Assembly: GCF_030253575.1 (NCBI RefSeq)
Contig: NC_080559.1
Span: 31,274,501 to 31,338,500 of the forward strand
Length of the DNA stretch: 64,000 bases
Direction: 5' to 3'
Source: Rhododendron vialii
Lineage: Eukaryota; Streptophyta; Magnoliopsida; Ericales; Ericaceae
A model generated the notes under the pieces. That model did not search any database and was not told the origin of the DNA. It was given only the letters and a program-made list of their open reading frames with translations. Positions 23,701-45,100 of the stretch are shown in pieces. Every line of letters begins with the position of its first letter. The stretch's first letter is position 1. Made by a program: the position numbers and the translations under genes.

Positions 23701-24838
23701 TACCATTTTTTCCAATAGGACACAATACAGTTGCTAAAAAACCACACCCAGACAAGGAAAGACAGTACGAAATGTGCTTCACTTTCGCCAAAATCACTTG
23801 TGATTTGTCTTTGAAAAACTTCTTTTCTTTCTATCCAATAAATTCTTTTCAGGTTCGGATCGTCTCCAGTGTCCAGTCCAAAAGTATGTGGGAGGAGCTG
23901 CGGGGCCCCATGACAGGGGGCCCCGCAGTCCACATTTTTCCGCTGGACCTCCAGCTACTAAAGAGAAGCCTAACCCTTTTTCCTCATGCACAAAACTAGT
24001 TCATTCCACAGATTTTTTCTCTGCTTGCGTGAAGATGATACAGTAAACTCATAGTTCTAAATTCCAATGCAAAATACAAATCAATACAGAAGTTAGTACA
24101 ATCACAAAAACCATAACCAACAAACATAAGAACACCAATCTATGATTAAGAACGGAGTTCAACTTGACGGTCAAGACTCGAGTGCAAAAACTAGGGGTGA
24201 TAAACGAGCCAATCGAACTGTGTAGTTGGTTGTTCAAGCTTTGCTTGTTTACAAGACAAGCCAATCTCGAAAGAGCTTCAATAAGTCAAATGCGAGCCGA
24301 TCTCAAGTAGCTTAAATTTTTTACACATCGTAGGCCGAACAAGCCTAGTAGTAACTTTTTTCGAGCTTGGTTTGAAAGCTCAAGGAGCTTCAGTCGAACA
24401 CCAGCTCAAACTAGAGTAGCTCGGTTCGTTGCAAACACATAATTCCATTTTTCTTTTTCTTTTTTGATAAGCACATAATTCCATTTTTCAAAAACACATT
24501 TTCAAGTGAAGGAACAAGTGACTGAGCTCACCAGGTTGCTCCTCAACTTTAGGCCACAAGAAATCGACCTTGGTAGAGAGACAAGCCCCGGACGCAATCG
24601 CCACGGCGGTGACCGCCACCTGCGTAATCGCCGACGTCACCGCCCCGTGCACCGTGCCCGACCCGGCTGCCGCCGCGGCCGCGGCGATCACGTTTCCCGT
24701 CGTGAGCACCGCGCCCAGCGGTGGCGAGACGGCGAAGCACCGGAATTTCGTCGGACCGCCGCGGCGGGGCCTCCGATTCGGATTGCGGAGGGAGTAGTAG
24801 TTGCGGAGGATCGTCGATGAGGCTTGGCGCGAGCCCAT
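14721..24838 (-). CDS. RelA/SpoT homologue (RSH) with C-terminal TGS domain, 18 exons
   Basis: Exons, 5' to 3': 24532-24838, 23557-23615, 23344-23475, 23109-23249, 22504-22560, 21569-21663, 21071-21203, 20791-20970, 20149-20339, 19935-20001, 18910-19043, 18612-18678, 18228-18290, 17906-18150, 17698-17827, 17182-17274, 15610-15807, 14721-14981; 2553 nt, 850 aa, all in phase. RSH enzymes make and degrade (p)ppGpp, in plants mainly in chloroplasts. The basic, Ser/Ala-rich N-terminus fits a transit peptide. The HD hydrolase region (about 123-263) has HCIH 148-151, HDVVDD 177-182 and KLADRLHN 253-260. The synthetase region (about 455-560) has [25 protein letters not shown] (Glu536) and [16 protein letters not shown]-like end (about 790-850) finishes GDVVEVRM; no ACT domain follows. 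I chose ATG 24838 for its GCCATGG context; an in-frame ATG at 24889 would add 17 aa. It differs from Arabidopsis RSH1, RSH2/3 and CRSH as I remember them, so no symbol is given. Confidence 0.9.
15959..16348. repeat. Direct repeat with inverted arms in an RSH intron
   Basis: About 85 bp beginning GACACATTACAATCAAG at 15959-16042 recurs at 16263-16348 with few differences. Just before it, CCTCTCCCAGTAATGACAG (from about 15906) is matched in inverted orientation near 16236-16258. The duplication lies in the intron between exons 15610-15807 and 17182-17274, with the first copy downstream of the splice acceptor in transcript order reversed; it leaves coding sequence untouched. Confidence 0.75.
19191..19216. 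repeat. Purine-rich GGGA microsatellite
   Basis: A run of GGGA/GA units in the RSH intron between exons 18910-19043 and 19935-20001. Simple repeat only; no function visible. Confidence 0.7.
23898..23928. repeat. GC-rich perfect hairpin in RSH intron 1
   Basis: CTGCGGGGCCCC (23898-23909), a 7-nt loop ATGACAG, then GGGGCCCCGCAG (23917-23928). The arms are perfect for 12 bp and continue imperfectly (ATGTGG outside left, CCACAT outside right, with six extra bases on the left). It stands out in an AT-rich intron. Confidence 0.75.
24192..24440. repeat. hAT-like terminus TAGGGGTGATAAACGAGCC
   Basis: RSH intron 1 contains TAGGGGTGATAAACGAGCC followed by about 230 bp rich in AGCTCG/GAGCC words. The same terminus, inverted, occurs at about 35850-35877. 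TAGGGGTG ends with CGAGC-rich interiors are common in plant hAT-type elements. I could not find the second terminus or a target duplication, so it is probably truncated. Confidence 0.5.
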
Positions 24839-24936
24839 GGCGGGTTGGATCTTCACGAAAAAAATACTCCTGCTATCACATCTTGACATCTTCTATGTGG
24901 TGAGGAATTGGAATCGAAACTGAGGAGTGGTTGTGT

Positions 24937-24952
24937 GTATAAATATATATAT
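24937..24952 (-). promoter_or_regulatory. TATA box of the RSH gene
   Basis: On the minus strand the motif TATATATATTTATA lies 100-113 nt upstream of the ATG at 24838 (about 50-60 nt upstream of the ATG at 24889). Transcription would start near 24910-24920, which leaves a very short leader for the first ATG and a normal one for the second. That supports the start at 24838. Inferred from position and composition only. Confidence 0.45.
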
Positions 24953-26897
24953 GTGTGGGGTTTTCTGTGGTTGGCAATGAGCGACGGTTAATTGTTGCGC
25001 AACGGCAATTTGGAAGTTACCTTTGCAAATCTCTTGCTAGGCATCGGGATACAGCCGACGGCCAGTTCGGCCGTTTGTCTAGATAATTGACGGCTCAAAT
25101 CTTGACCTAGCAAGGCTCGGATCTTGACCTAGCAAGGTACAGTTCTAAACCGTTTGTGTCGAAATAAGCAGCCGGATCGACAACTCTACATGCGCTCTAT
25201 CGAGAGATGCTCGGCGGCAGCATCCCATTCTGGTTCCGCTAGAAAATAAGTAATTATTTTCAATTAAATGTGATTTTTATTACAAGAGAATGAGATATCT
25301 CGTAGAGAAAAAAATAATTTCTTAAAAAATAAGAATATCAGCAGACTTTATTGGTTAATCGGTGGGTTAAAGAGGGTGTTACCATGAATAATTGAATATT
25401 AATAAATTTTTTCTAAAATTGGTTGGCCAAAGTATAATATTGCTCAATTCTCTGCTTTTAAAAAGTGGATCTTTATCTAAGGCCCCATTTCCAAACCTCA
25501 AATAAGTAGTTATTTTTTAATAAAATAATTTCAAATTAAAAATTGATAGACTTATTGAAATGTAAAAATATGTAATATGGATCTTATTTAAAAAATCTTA
25601 TTGAGATCTTTAATACGATGCAAAAAAATTAAAATTTTTTTTTCATTTACATTATTTTTTTAATTTAAAAATATAAAATAAGTACTTATTTTTTTAAAAA
25701 GTGTTCTAAAACGGGCTCTAAGACGCATAATTCTTCAGCAAAAGCTGCAGAACTCTTCGCTCCGAGGAATTTCTTGTTTGGAATGTTTTCAGAAGTTGCT
25801 TTTCACGTTTGTGTATCCGCTCACACACTCAGATTATGTGACTATAATATCGATTTCATGAAAATAAGAGACCTCACTGTTTATTTATTTGAACCTGACT
25901 TCTCAGCCGCTTGAGTGTGGACTGTAAGAAGTAATTCGTGTGTAATCTCGATCACGCAACAGTAGTTCTAACGGTTCAAATTAGTTAGAAGCTCTTTCCG
26001 GAAAGAGTTTTTTTGCGCTTGGGAGAACCACATATCTAATTCCATCCCTTCATTCGGGCCGATGAAACAATATCAATCGGGATATTATCGTTTACAAACA
26101 AGAAAGCTCTTATTCTTCATTTAACTTCTTCTAACAATATTTGCTTTGGTTATTCATCTCTTTCTATCACGATGTTTATCACACACGAAAATAACCATCG
26201 CTACAATAACAAGAACATAAAAAACACGATCACGCAGCTACGTTGCGCGTGGCTGAACACTAGTTGAACCGTACAACTCAAGCTCAACTCAGCTCAACAA
26301 AAACTTTTTGAAACTTGTTTAATTTCCAAACTAAGTTATTTGGAATTGGTTCATGATCGACTTATAATTCATATCGACTCGGCTCTGTTACAGAACTACC
26401 AAAAATTGACCTAGACTCATGCCATAGGATGGACTTAGTGGGCATTTTTTGTATCGAGGAATATCATTGGCAGACTCAACCAAATAGCTGGTCCTCCACA
26501 AAACTCAACCAAGTAAGTAAAATTCTTAACAGGAATTGAAATTCACCCAATTTTACACATTGAATAGGCGCCAATTGTATTACAGGGGGCATCCAAAGAA
26601 TAGGCAAAAACCCCTGTTACCAATTAACCCCAAAAGGCAGGGCCTGAGGGCCATATCCTAATATACATTTGAAGAAATCGACAAATCAATGTGCCAAACA
26701 AGGCCACAAGTACTCAGCCAAATTTCAAAACTTCAACAGTTGTAAATCGCCTGTCCACATCTGCAATCATCAAGGCCTCAAATAAGCCTGTGAGAGAAAG
26801 CAAAGTGTGAGTTAAATTGGAAAGAAGCTGCCAATCAACCAATTCCTTGATGTTTAAAAGGACAAAGTCTAAGGATTAGTAGCTTAAACCTAGTTAA
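24953..26897. other. Spacer between RSH and ARFB1
   Basis: Contains the RSH upstream region and, near 26898, the ARF 3' UTR. A possible MITE lies at 25481-25718 (listed separately). CTCAAGCTCAACTCAGC-like words at 26270-26400 resemble the CGAGC-rich repeats elsewhere in the window. No gene supported. Confidence 0.5.
25481..25718. mobile_element. Possible Tourist-like MITE
   Basis: A 238-bp AT-rich block starts GGCCCCATTTCCAAAC and ends GTTCTAAAACGGGCTC, whose reverse complement is GAGCCCGTTTTAGAAC; the ends are imperfect inverted repeats. Both sides are flanked by TAA (25478-25480 and 25719-25721), as expected for PIF/Harbinger MITEs. The flank can also be read as a 6-bp TCTAAG duplication, so the superfamily call is tentative. 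Confidence 0.55.
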
Positions 26898-36057
<9,160 letters not shown>

Positions 36058-37482
36058 GACGGATTCACCGATCGGCGATTGCTTAATCTGTCTCTCTCCA
36101 ACACAGATCAGATTTGGGGTGGAGAGAAAGCGTCAACGCGTCGAACCTTTGTTGTTGACGACGCGGGAGGAGAGGGAAAAACTTCCTTCGATCGGAATAT
36201 TCGGAACTCGTGTAAAGAGTGTACGTCTCTATGGAAATCCGAGCCAAACTTCAATAGTAGAATTCTACGATCGATGAGAAAAAAGAGAAAACTTCCTTTT
36301 ATTCTCTCTCCCTCTCTCTCTCTTCCCGAATTTCTTTTTTCTTTTTTTCTTTTTCTGAAAGTTGTGAGTTTGTTAGTTGTTGGTATACCGAGAGAATCAG
36401 TGAATAAGTTGTTAATTCGGATCGTCCAAAACACTTTTAAATGGTTGAGATTGAGTGCAGCCGATCCATCCATTATGTTTTTCGACGGCTTGAATTTGGA
36501 GAGAGAAAAAAGAGAAAGAAAGTGTTGAGGTGAGAGAAGATAGAAGGTTTTAATTCGAGCCGTCCAAAAGTGTATTAGACGGTTCGAATGTACCGAGCGG
36601 GTACCACGTAGCACCGAAAAATTTCTCAGGGAAGGGACCAGAATCTTCCCTATTTTTTTCAACAAATTAGATATTCGCATCAGCACAGAAGTATCTCGAT
36701 TAAATTTGGGATCTAATTCACTGTCCACTCTACGGAGTCCAATTAAAATCGAAGCAAAACGTCATACGGACTGAGTTCAAAGGAGTTTGTAGCACCCGGA
36801 AGGTTTAGACAAAGCTACCTCAGGAGTGAGCAAGTCTCTAAGTTTAGGTCTCTCCTTAATGGATTGGAAAGTCCAATCGGGTCCGATTTTGGTATATTTT
36901 GGATGATCCGAATCGATTTATAGCTTGGTATTTTTGTATGAGCTCGGTAAGCTCAAAAAAAAAAATTAAGTTGATCAAATGTCGCTAGAATTCCGAAACG
37001 CATTTAACTTTTAAAAAAAACGTGTTTAATGAGTTATGATTCACTATTGTCATCTCTTTTTTTGCCACAATGAAGTCAGTCTAAGCTCATATTAAATGAT
37101 TCCCAGTCATTCTAATTTTCTGCGCAGTTGATGCTAATTGGAAAGAAATTCGTTAAAAATAATTAAAAATTCGGAAAATAATTTCCTGCCACCATGGAAA
37201 CAAAATCTGAACCCTAACCCAATTTTAATGCAAGTGGAATTAATGTATTATATGGATATAATACTTTTTCAACCAAAAAAATATTTCAATCTGCAATTCC
37301 TTTTGGCAAATTGTAAGAAGAAATTCAAGAATGGGTCCATTAATAATAATAAATAAATAAATAAAGCATTAGAAGGCTTCAAGCGCTAGCTATTAGTAAT
37401 AAAGAAGTACTAATTCATATACTTTAGATAAGTAGGCATAATATGATGGCGAGGCACCATGTTTTACATTAGTACTATTTGT
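36058..37482. other. Spacer: ARFB1 upstream region and SPH 3' side
   Basis: Contains the ARFB1 promoter and leader, with CT/GA-rich tracts (36300-36350). Two similar blocks around a CGTCCAAAA word (about 36415-36450 and 36545-36590) resemble fragments of a dispersed repeat. Nearer 37480 it should hold the SPH 3' UTR. Open frames on both strands here have no family resemblance. Confidence 0.5.
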
Positions 37483-37911
37483 CTAAAACCACTCATACAT
37501 TTTCTTCCAGGACTTTTTATCATTGCTGAAATAGAAACCATCGGCTCTTGCAACCCAATAGCAATCGCACGGATAATGAGCACAAAGAATGGGCGCCATA
37601 CGCATACTTAACACCGGAAACCTGCTGGTTTTAGTGCCCCAGTTAAACTTACACAAGAACTCATAGTCATCAAAAAATTTGTCAGAGTATCCCCAGCTGA
37701 ATTCCTGACCATCGTTGAGTGTGCGCTTTTGAAAATCAGTACCGTCAAATGTGCAATTAACCCGTAAATTGGTAGGATTGTCTGGCACACCGCTAATGAT
37801 ATGCACCATAGTCCCGAATGAAGTTTTTTTTTGATCGGCAATCTCGCTTGAAGTTGCACAAACAAGGTGAAATAGCACGACGACTAGGGGAATTAGGAAG
37901 ACCCGACTCAT
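37483..37911 (-). CDS. S-protein homologue (SPH, plant self-incompatibility S1 family)
   Basis: Single-exon gene of 142 aa, the usual SPH size. Residues 1-19 (MSRVFLIPLVVVLFHLVCA) form a signal peptide, so the product is secreted. The mature part has the family pattern: VHIISGVPD, LRVNCTF (Cys53), a GQEFSWGYSDKFF block like the family's G-x-x-F-x-W-x-F/Y, FLCKFNW (Cys87), CDCYWVARADGFYFS, and a terminal Trp. N52-C-T is a possible glycosylation site. Poppy S1 proteins are pistil self-incompatibility determinants; most dicot SPHs have unknown or signalling roles. The start at 37911 precedes the signal peptide directly. It is complete, with no stop or frameshift. It lies between ARFB1 and XPO1 but has no functional tie to them. 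Confidence 0.92.
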   Translation of the reverse strand: MSRVFLIPLVVVLFHLVCATSSEIADQKKTSFGTMVHIISGVPDNPTNLRVNCTFDGTDFQKRTLNDGQEFSWGYSDKFFDDYEFLCKFNWGTKTSRFPVLSMRMAPILCAHYPCDCYWVARADGFYFSNDKKSWKKMYEWF

Positions 37912-37952
37912 TGTATGCAACTCTTGGATGCCAAACCAGTTGGTTTATATTG

Positions 37953-37961
37953 CTTTTATAG
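37953..37961 (-). promoter_or_regulatory. TATA box of the S-protein homologue
   Basis: CTATAAAAG on the minus strand, about 42-50 nt upstream of the ATG at 37911. Good match to the plant TATA consensus and at a suitable distance, implying a short leader. Confidence 0.55.
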
Positions 37962-39169
37962 TTGCTGCCATGGCATATTTACACACATGAGATTTCATCA
38001 GAGATTTTGGCAATCTTTTACGATTAGCATGGAATACGATATACATGCACATAAAACGTAAGCAGACTTTTGCAATCAGGTGGATCATGACAATCTACCT
38101 TCTTTGAAAATTGTACAACAAATGCGAAAATGCTCTCTTTCTTTTTAACTACACTTGCGATATACGTCCTGTTCTTTTGAACTTAACTTATTTTTTCTCC
38201 CATTTTGAAACTTAAATGAAAATCAATTAAGTTCATCCATTCTTCTAAATTTAAACTTAATTGCCTAACACACACAATTACAATATTCCCCCTCCATTTT
38301 TAAATGAAAACAAGTTACACCCATGCAATATTCAAAACAGAGGGGTATTTTGGAGATTTCACATATGCCTTGAGGCTTGTTTGGGAAGGATGGAAAATAA
38401 GTTAAGTGTAGAAGAGAATGAACTGAATTAAAAAAATAAGTTTAGTGCAAAAGAACGCACCCACATAATAAGACAGATTTTAAAAGCCCGTGCAAGGAGG
38501 ATTCCACAAGTAATTCTGGAGCTCAAGCATTCCACAGTAAACTATTTTTCCCCTTTTCCTCCATTTCCCTACATCATATTCCATTCTAGTTCTAGAAAAG
38601 CAAAAGCATCTCATGAAATATATTTCCAACAAAATCAGTTGCATAGCAACTCAAAAACATCATCAAACATAGAAGTTGCATGTTCAGCATAAGTCGCACA
38701 ATACGCGGAGTACACAAAAATCACACCCCTCTAACGATGCCCGAGGATACATGTCTTCCCACCAATAAATAAACAAAAAGAATTTCTGCACAAGATTTGT
38801 CTACATTACACCTACTTTGGAATATCATCATCAATACTGAAATGCCACTCCAACGGTTCTGTACCTCAGCTTGGGCATGAACTACAATAATGTCAAAGCT
38901 GATTTCAGGAACCCGTAAAAATGACTGCCATATTCCTACATCAGAATCTAAGTACTCTACAACCCAAAATAGTATCAAGCCAAGCCTATTGCCCTGGGAC
39001 ACCTTCATGATTCACCCGTTCGAAACTAAAGAAATTCAGGAAACCTGAGGGAAAAAATTGACCAAAATACTGATCTTGTAACCTCGACAAATGTGTATTC
39101 CAGTCGCCCCACTGCAAATCTGGAGTCAGACCCATGAAAATTAGTGTCCACAGCAAACCTTAGAGCCAC
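37962..39169. other. Spacer between SPH and XPO1
   Basis: AT-rich. The part next to 39170 should be the XPO1 3' UTR. No inverted-repeat element or conserved reading frame was recognised. Confidence 0.45.
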
Positions 39170-42100
39170 CTATGAATCCAACATCTCATCTTGTATCTCA
39201 TTAGGGGCAATAAGACCAGGAATAGTAAGCATCCGTTGCCGCTCCCTTTCTCTCTGAGCAGCAGCTTCCTCTGCGTAGAGATCCTTGTTATCCTGCATAA
39301 TGGAATGAGCATAAAAGTAGAACAATGTTATCAAAACACCAACCAAGAAAACCCCAAAAACCATTCTAAACTCCAACGACCACCGGATCACATCACACGA
39401 GTCCTTGTGTCAACAATGCTTTTACTAGATTGATCACACAAGTCCTAGTGTCAACAATGCTTTTACTAGATTGATGCAGCCGACCCACCTCCCAAGCGTT
39501 GTTATCCAACCACTTAGGGACAACTGACTGTCAATGGCTATATGTCGAGTTGACTTAAGTAAGATCATATTATTTTCCTCACAAATGTCAATTTATGTCT
39601 TCTCATCCCCCCTAGCATTACCCTAAAAAAACTGCATCACTTTCTTCACTATTTCATATACTAATCTTCATTGTATCTCATCAAACCAACTTTCCAGTTT
39701 CTCTCATCTTCAATTGGTGCAACACTACAACCTAACAGTTCACTGTTTTTCTGAGGCTTATTCCGGGAATTTATAGAAATTGCTTGATGTCGTGGTCTGG
39801 GGATGACCATCCGGCTTTCTGATCTATCCAGCGACTTCTGAATGAAATAAACTATGGAGAGGTTGACAGAAATATCTAGCCTCTCTTCACGCAACCCTAA
39901 TCAACTTTCGGATAAAGGATCCTTCGGAGGCGTAGTTTCAGGATTCAATTGCAAAGAGACGTTACTTTATATATATCAAAGTCCTTTGGTTGCTGTTCCT
40001 ATCAAAAAGCTGGCCAGCCTGGCCTAAAGGCAGAAAAAGTTTCATGAGTAAGAGCTAATAATGAGAATGATATCTTTCTAATTCTACCTCTTCTCCTTTC
40101 ATCATATATCAACCTTAAAACTACCATTTACGCTAAACCCATTTTATTTGTTATCTGTCAGTGGTCAAACATCAGGTCTCATATTGCTCGTCTTACACCT
40201 GTCCTAAAGAATGATCCATTGAATTTTTTAGAATATATCCTCTCCACTCTGAGTTATGGTCTTGCAAAGTATACACAATATCTTAAGAGGGTTTACATCA
40301 AGCTGAAAACAGATTACAGCTGATCTTAAGCCTTAATGGATAAAAAGTAGAGGCCCACAGGTAGTGGTTTCTTGAGGAATCCTCTTAGAAACCACATAAA
40401 TAAGGAACCAAACCAAGTAATGAGATCAAACATCACAGGGTAATTAAAGATCACTATCAACTCTGAGGGGTAGACCGTAGACATGCTGAGAAAATTATGC
40501 AGTAAAAGCAAGTTATGCTGGTGTTAACCTGAGCTGAGAACTCTTTTGACTGCACAAGGAAGTCCCGAATGTGATCCTTAAATGTGGAAAGATCGTTCCT
40601 CGACTCGAACAGTCCATTCACAAATTGAGTTACCTGAAAATACCCATCAAATAAGAGATGTACACAGAGCATATAATCTTTCACGTAACGTTGCATTCCA
40701 TACCTCAGCAGTTGTCATGTTGGGGAATGATGAACCCAAAAGTTTTATGGTATATTCACGAACAAACATTGCATTGTTTGGATATGGATAAGGAACAGTC
40801 GCCACATCCCACAAAGGTTCTGTTAAAGAGCCAGACTCCGCCTAGAAACATATCACAAGAATGGCAATCAACTTTCCATTCTCATTCTTCCGTGTCTATA
40901 ACTCATTATGCACTTCCCAAAAACAAAAGGTGGCTGAAGAGGTGGGGATGTTGGAAATGAAATGAACTTGTTCTACACAATAGATGACTGGATAAGAGAT
41001 CATACCAGACAAAACAAGTGCTGCAGAACCGAGACATGCAACTTGAACCCAGGTTTATGAAATGTGTCAGTTAAGACGGCAAAAATCTCTTGCTCGATGG
41101 TCACAAAGTAAGTTCGGTAAAATTGATTACAAAACTCAGAAGCCTGCAAGACAACCATAAGGACGATAAAAACTATTTCCTTGAGATAAAGGTAAAACAA
41201 CTGGAGCATAAAGAACCCATGACAAATCACACCTGAAAGTTCTTCAGCATTTCCAACAAAAGATTTAGCCCCGTTTCAGATATGTTCCTCTCAGTGTGCC
41301 GGAAAGCCCAAATAATAGAATCCATAACTAGCTTTAGTTGCTGTGTGGAGCACAAATAACAACAAATAAATATAAAACCAGAAAACGCTCATTGAAACTG
41401 TCGATACAGTTGAAGCCAGATGTTTAAAAATCAAGCATACACATCTCAACCGATAAAGACCAAGATTACATCCTTGTCAAATTTGAAATGTATAAATTAA
41501 GACAAGCCCCAATAAGGGGACAAAAATATTAACACAAACCTCGCTTGACAGCCGAATCAAAGCTGGAAAACAATGTGTAGCAATGGCACGAAGCAGTGAA
41601 AAGAACTTGAGGCGATGCTCAGGGTAATCTTCAAAGTTTTTGGTTATCATCTGAAACATGAGTCAACGGGAGATGTCAACCACTACACATATTGTACGTT
41701 GTGATGTTTGAATAATTCAAAGTTCCTTGCCAACATCCATTTAACCAAATAAATGAAATACAGGCCAAGCAATGTTGAGAAATAAAACATGATATGGTTA
41801 TAACTTCATTACTAAAAGCAGCTTTATTTCTCACCTGCAAAGTACATTGGAAAACCGCTTCAAAAATGCGAGGCACGTCCTCGATCATTGTAGCTTTATA
41901 CCTACGAATAAACAAGATGAATGCAACGAATATTACAGGCAGAAAACACAATGGGACATGATGAATAGTGAACAAAGTCAGCCGGCGGCAGTAGAAGCAA
42001 TATTCCTCAAGTTTAACAAAAATTTGGGGGAAAGGATAAAACCAGAAAAGATTTTCCAAACACCTAGAGTTCAGTTAACAAATTTATAAATAGTCGAAAG

Positions 42101-45100
42101 AGCAAAGGCCAGAACCGTGAAAGTGGTTCCATTTAATCAAAGCAACCACATCAAGGTCAAGGAGACAACGATGCACTAACTTGGAGAGCTATTATTTATG
42201 TTCTCGAATAAGTTCATGAGTATCAACTGTATCCCGCAATGGCTACCACATTTGTAAGCAAACATTGTCCATTGCTGCCAACACCCCTCTTATTAGAATT
42301 TATAAATTTATCAATAAAACCATCAAAAGACACGCAACATACTTGTTTATTATTGTAGCGAAAAGTGACAAGACTTCTGATTCCCTCGCATCAGGCAAGT
42401 TCCTAGCGTAATCACCAAGTACAGGGTCCATCATTGGGGGCACAAATTGCTTTCCAATTTGTGGTTGATCTTCAGCCTTGTCCAAGAATGTCTCAATGAG
42501 CTTAAGGGTCTCTCGTTTAACCGAGCTGTTTCAAGAGAAAAAATAATACAAAATGAGAACAGTTTGCTCTGTAAAATACACCAAGACAAAACAAAACACA
42601 AATAAGTTGACCTCACCGCAGAAGTTTTACATAAGACGTTCTAGATGCATAAGGACCCCCTTCCGCAATGTTGGTTGATATAAGCTCGCTGTACATTCTG
42701 TTCCAAACATTACAACTCTTAAAAAAATCAAAACATTACTCGAAGGTCTTCTCAATCTCCAAAGTCCAAACACAATAAATAAACAGAAGTATTGCCGAGA
42801 GTATTGAAGTCCAAATTCTCAAGCAAAATCATACCTGTATACATTAAGCATGTCCAAAAAGATAAGTGAAATTTGTGGCAAGAAATATGTTCCGAGTGAA
42901 CTGGCAACACTTGTATTCGTCTGTCAAGGACAACCCGACAAAACGGGAGAACAGCAAAAAATAAATTAAATAAGCTTCATAAAAAGAGACCAATCAACAA
43001 CCAGCTCCCCCAACCCCAAGATCTCCACACACACAAAAAATCAACTGACAAGGAAGAAAAGAATAAAAATTCCCTGAATCATAAACACTAGTGATCCGTC
43101 TCAGGCGAGAAGCAAGCTGCAAGCGTACAACAATGAAATCTCATAAATCCAAGTCTAAAGTTACATACCTGCAATATGTTAAGCACAGTCCTGATTACAT
43201 CTTGATCCTTCAAGAAGTCCACACTTTGGCGTGCCTGACCTATAATTTCAGCCCATTTCTGCCATAACAATTAAATCATAAGTTAGACTCAAACATGGAT
43301 ACGGCTCTGAGCATGCCACCCATGCTCACACGCACTAATAAGTATGCTCAAAGAAAAGCACTCATTTTATGCAGGATTCTCAGAGGTGCCCAAAATATAT
43401 GCTTGCCTGATTGGGAAGCTCCATCAGCCTCTGCAAATATTCGTCCCTCTTCAGCGGATCCGATTCTGCTTGAATCATTTGACCAACCTAAAACACAGGA
43501 CGCAATAATAATGTTACAACAGCACATTATGCAGATTCGCCTTCTAAAGCATCAGATTAACATACTGATTCATAAAACGAATGAATCTGATGAGGCTCCA
43601 GATCTGCTATCGTTGTTGGAAGGCTTGTCAGAAGCTCAGATACAAATGGTTCATTTTCTCCAACCTAGAAACAAGAGAAGAAAACAACTGCAAAATTCAA
43701 AGCCTCATTCCATATATATAATTGCGATTACACCCAAAAGATATAAATAACAGACCTGTACAATAACAAATTTTCGCTTGCACTTCTGAACAATTTTCAA
43801 GAATGTATCACAAGCCATATCCTGAAAGAAAACACCATAACCTAATGATGAAGTGAATAGTTCACTTTTCTCAAGATAAAGAGTTTACGCATTGTGAAGT
43901 AAGAATAAAGAGGATTACTGAAAAAAGATACCTTTTAATTGAGCAATTTAAAAGAACAAGAATGAAGATTTGAATGACAACACTTATAATTGACGACGAT
44001 AAGAAAGCTATCAGAATAATCAACAATAAAGCGCAACACTAACCAATTTGCAATACAGCGAAAACTTAAACTGATCCAAGTAAAGAAATAGACAAGACAA
44101 ACCAATCGTTGATCAAGAAGTAACAAAACAACTGCAACCTATAATATCGCACAGAATGCCACATTTGGTTGCAATGTTCTAAAAATCGCTAGGCACTAGT
44201 TGGGCAGCCTAGCGCCTAGGCGCCGACTAGTCGGCTGTCTAATCTAGGCGTTGGACCACCGCCTAGTGCCTAGGTGGGGACTAATCGGCCTAGGCGGCTG
44301 CCTTTTAGAACACTGTTTGGTTGTGGAAGGGACACAAAGTGGTTGGCAGACCATTCACCACATTTTCCAAATGATTAAACATCTTCCAAACAATTAAACA
44401 ACTCACCTTGAGAAAAACTAAGGCTCCTCAAGTTGCTAAGTCATAGACAACCCTTTTTATATGTGAAACAGTTTTCTTGGTAAATATCACAGGTAAAGAA
44501 GTAATTTCAATCCGGTTATGGGCTACGCCAAACAGAACTTTCTGAGATTTTTGGGCTAAGTGTGTCTCTACGGCGGAACCAAAAGGGACATGGGAGCTTT
44601 CTTTGCAGACAATTGCAAAGCAACAATAATCAATTCCAAGAAAATATCACAAGAGAAACAACTAACCTGAACTCCAGGATGTGTTTCATGCATGAACTCG
44701 AACAACTTATTCACAACAGTTTTTAAGAACTTCCAATGGGCCCTAAGAAACCTTGGGTATTGCCCAACAACATACCTAACAAACCAAAAGAAGAAGGTAA
44801 TGAATTTAGATCATTAGCTCGAAAACAATTCTCAACCTTTGACTACAAGTACAGCCAAGTTCTATTGTCCTAGATTGTCCTAGATGAAACGAGATTGGAG
44901 ATGAAGAAAACAAAAAGATATTAATGGAGATGCAAGTTTAACACGAAAAAATCTTACATGATGTTACTTGCAATAACAGCTTTGTTATCTTTTCCTTTTG
45001 TGATTTCACACAAATTTAGGAGATCACGAATCACCATAACCAGAAACCTGTTTTCCTGAAAAAGGCCCAACAAATAAATTAGCAAAACACAAAAGACAGG

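Noticed and set aside
23482..23715. Longer 5' version of RSH exon 2 starting at 23691
   Set aside because: Joining at 23691 breaks the phase with exon 1; the acceptor at 23615 restores the EEQPG-S-I-V-L-E-G join.
24506..24820. Plus-strand Arg/His-rich open frames opposite RSH exon 1
   Set aside because: Shadow frames of the GC-rich transit-peptide exon; the minus strand fits the RSH protein in phase.
36108..36728. Open frames of 182 and 206 aa on opposite strands upstream of ARFB1
   Set aside because: They overlap each other and the ARF promoter/first exon and have no recognisable motif; chance frames in a CT/GA-rich leader.
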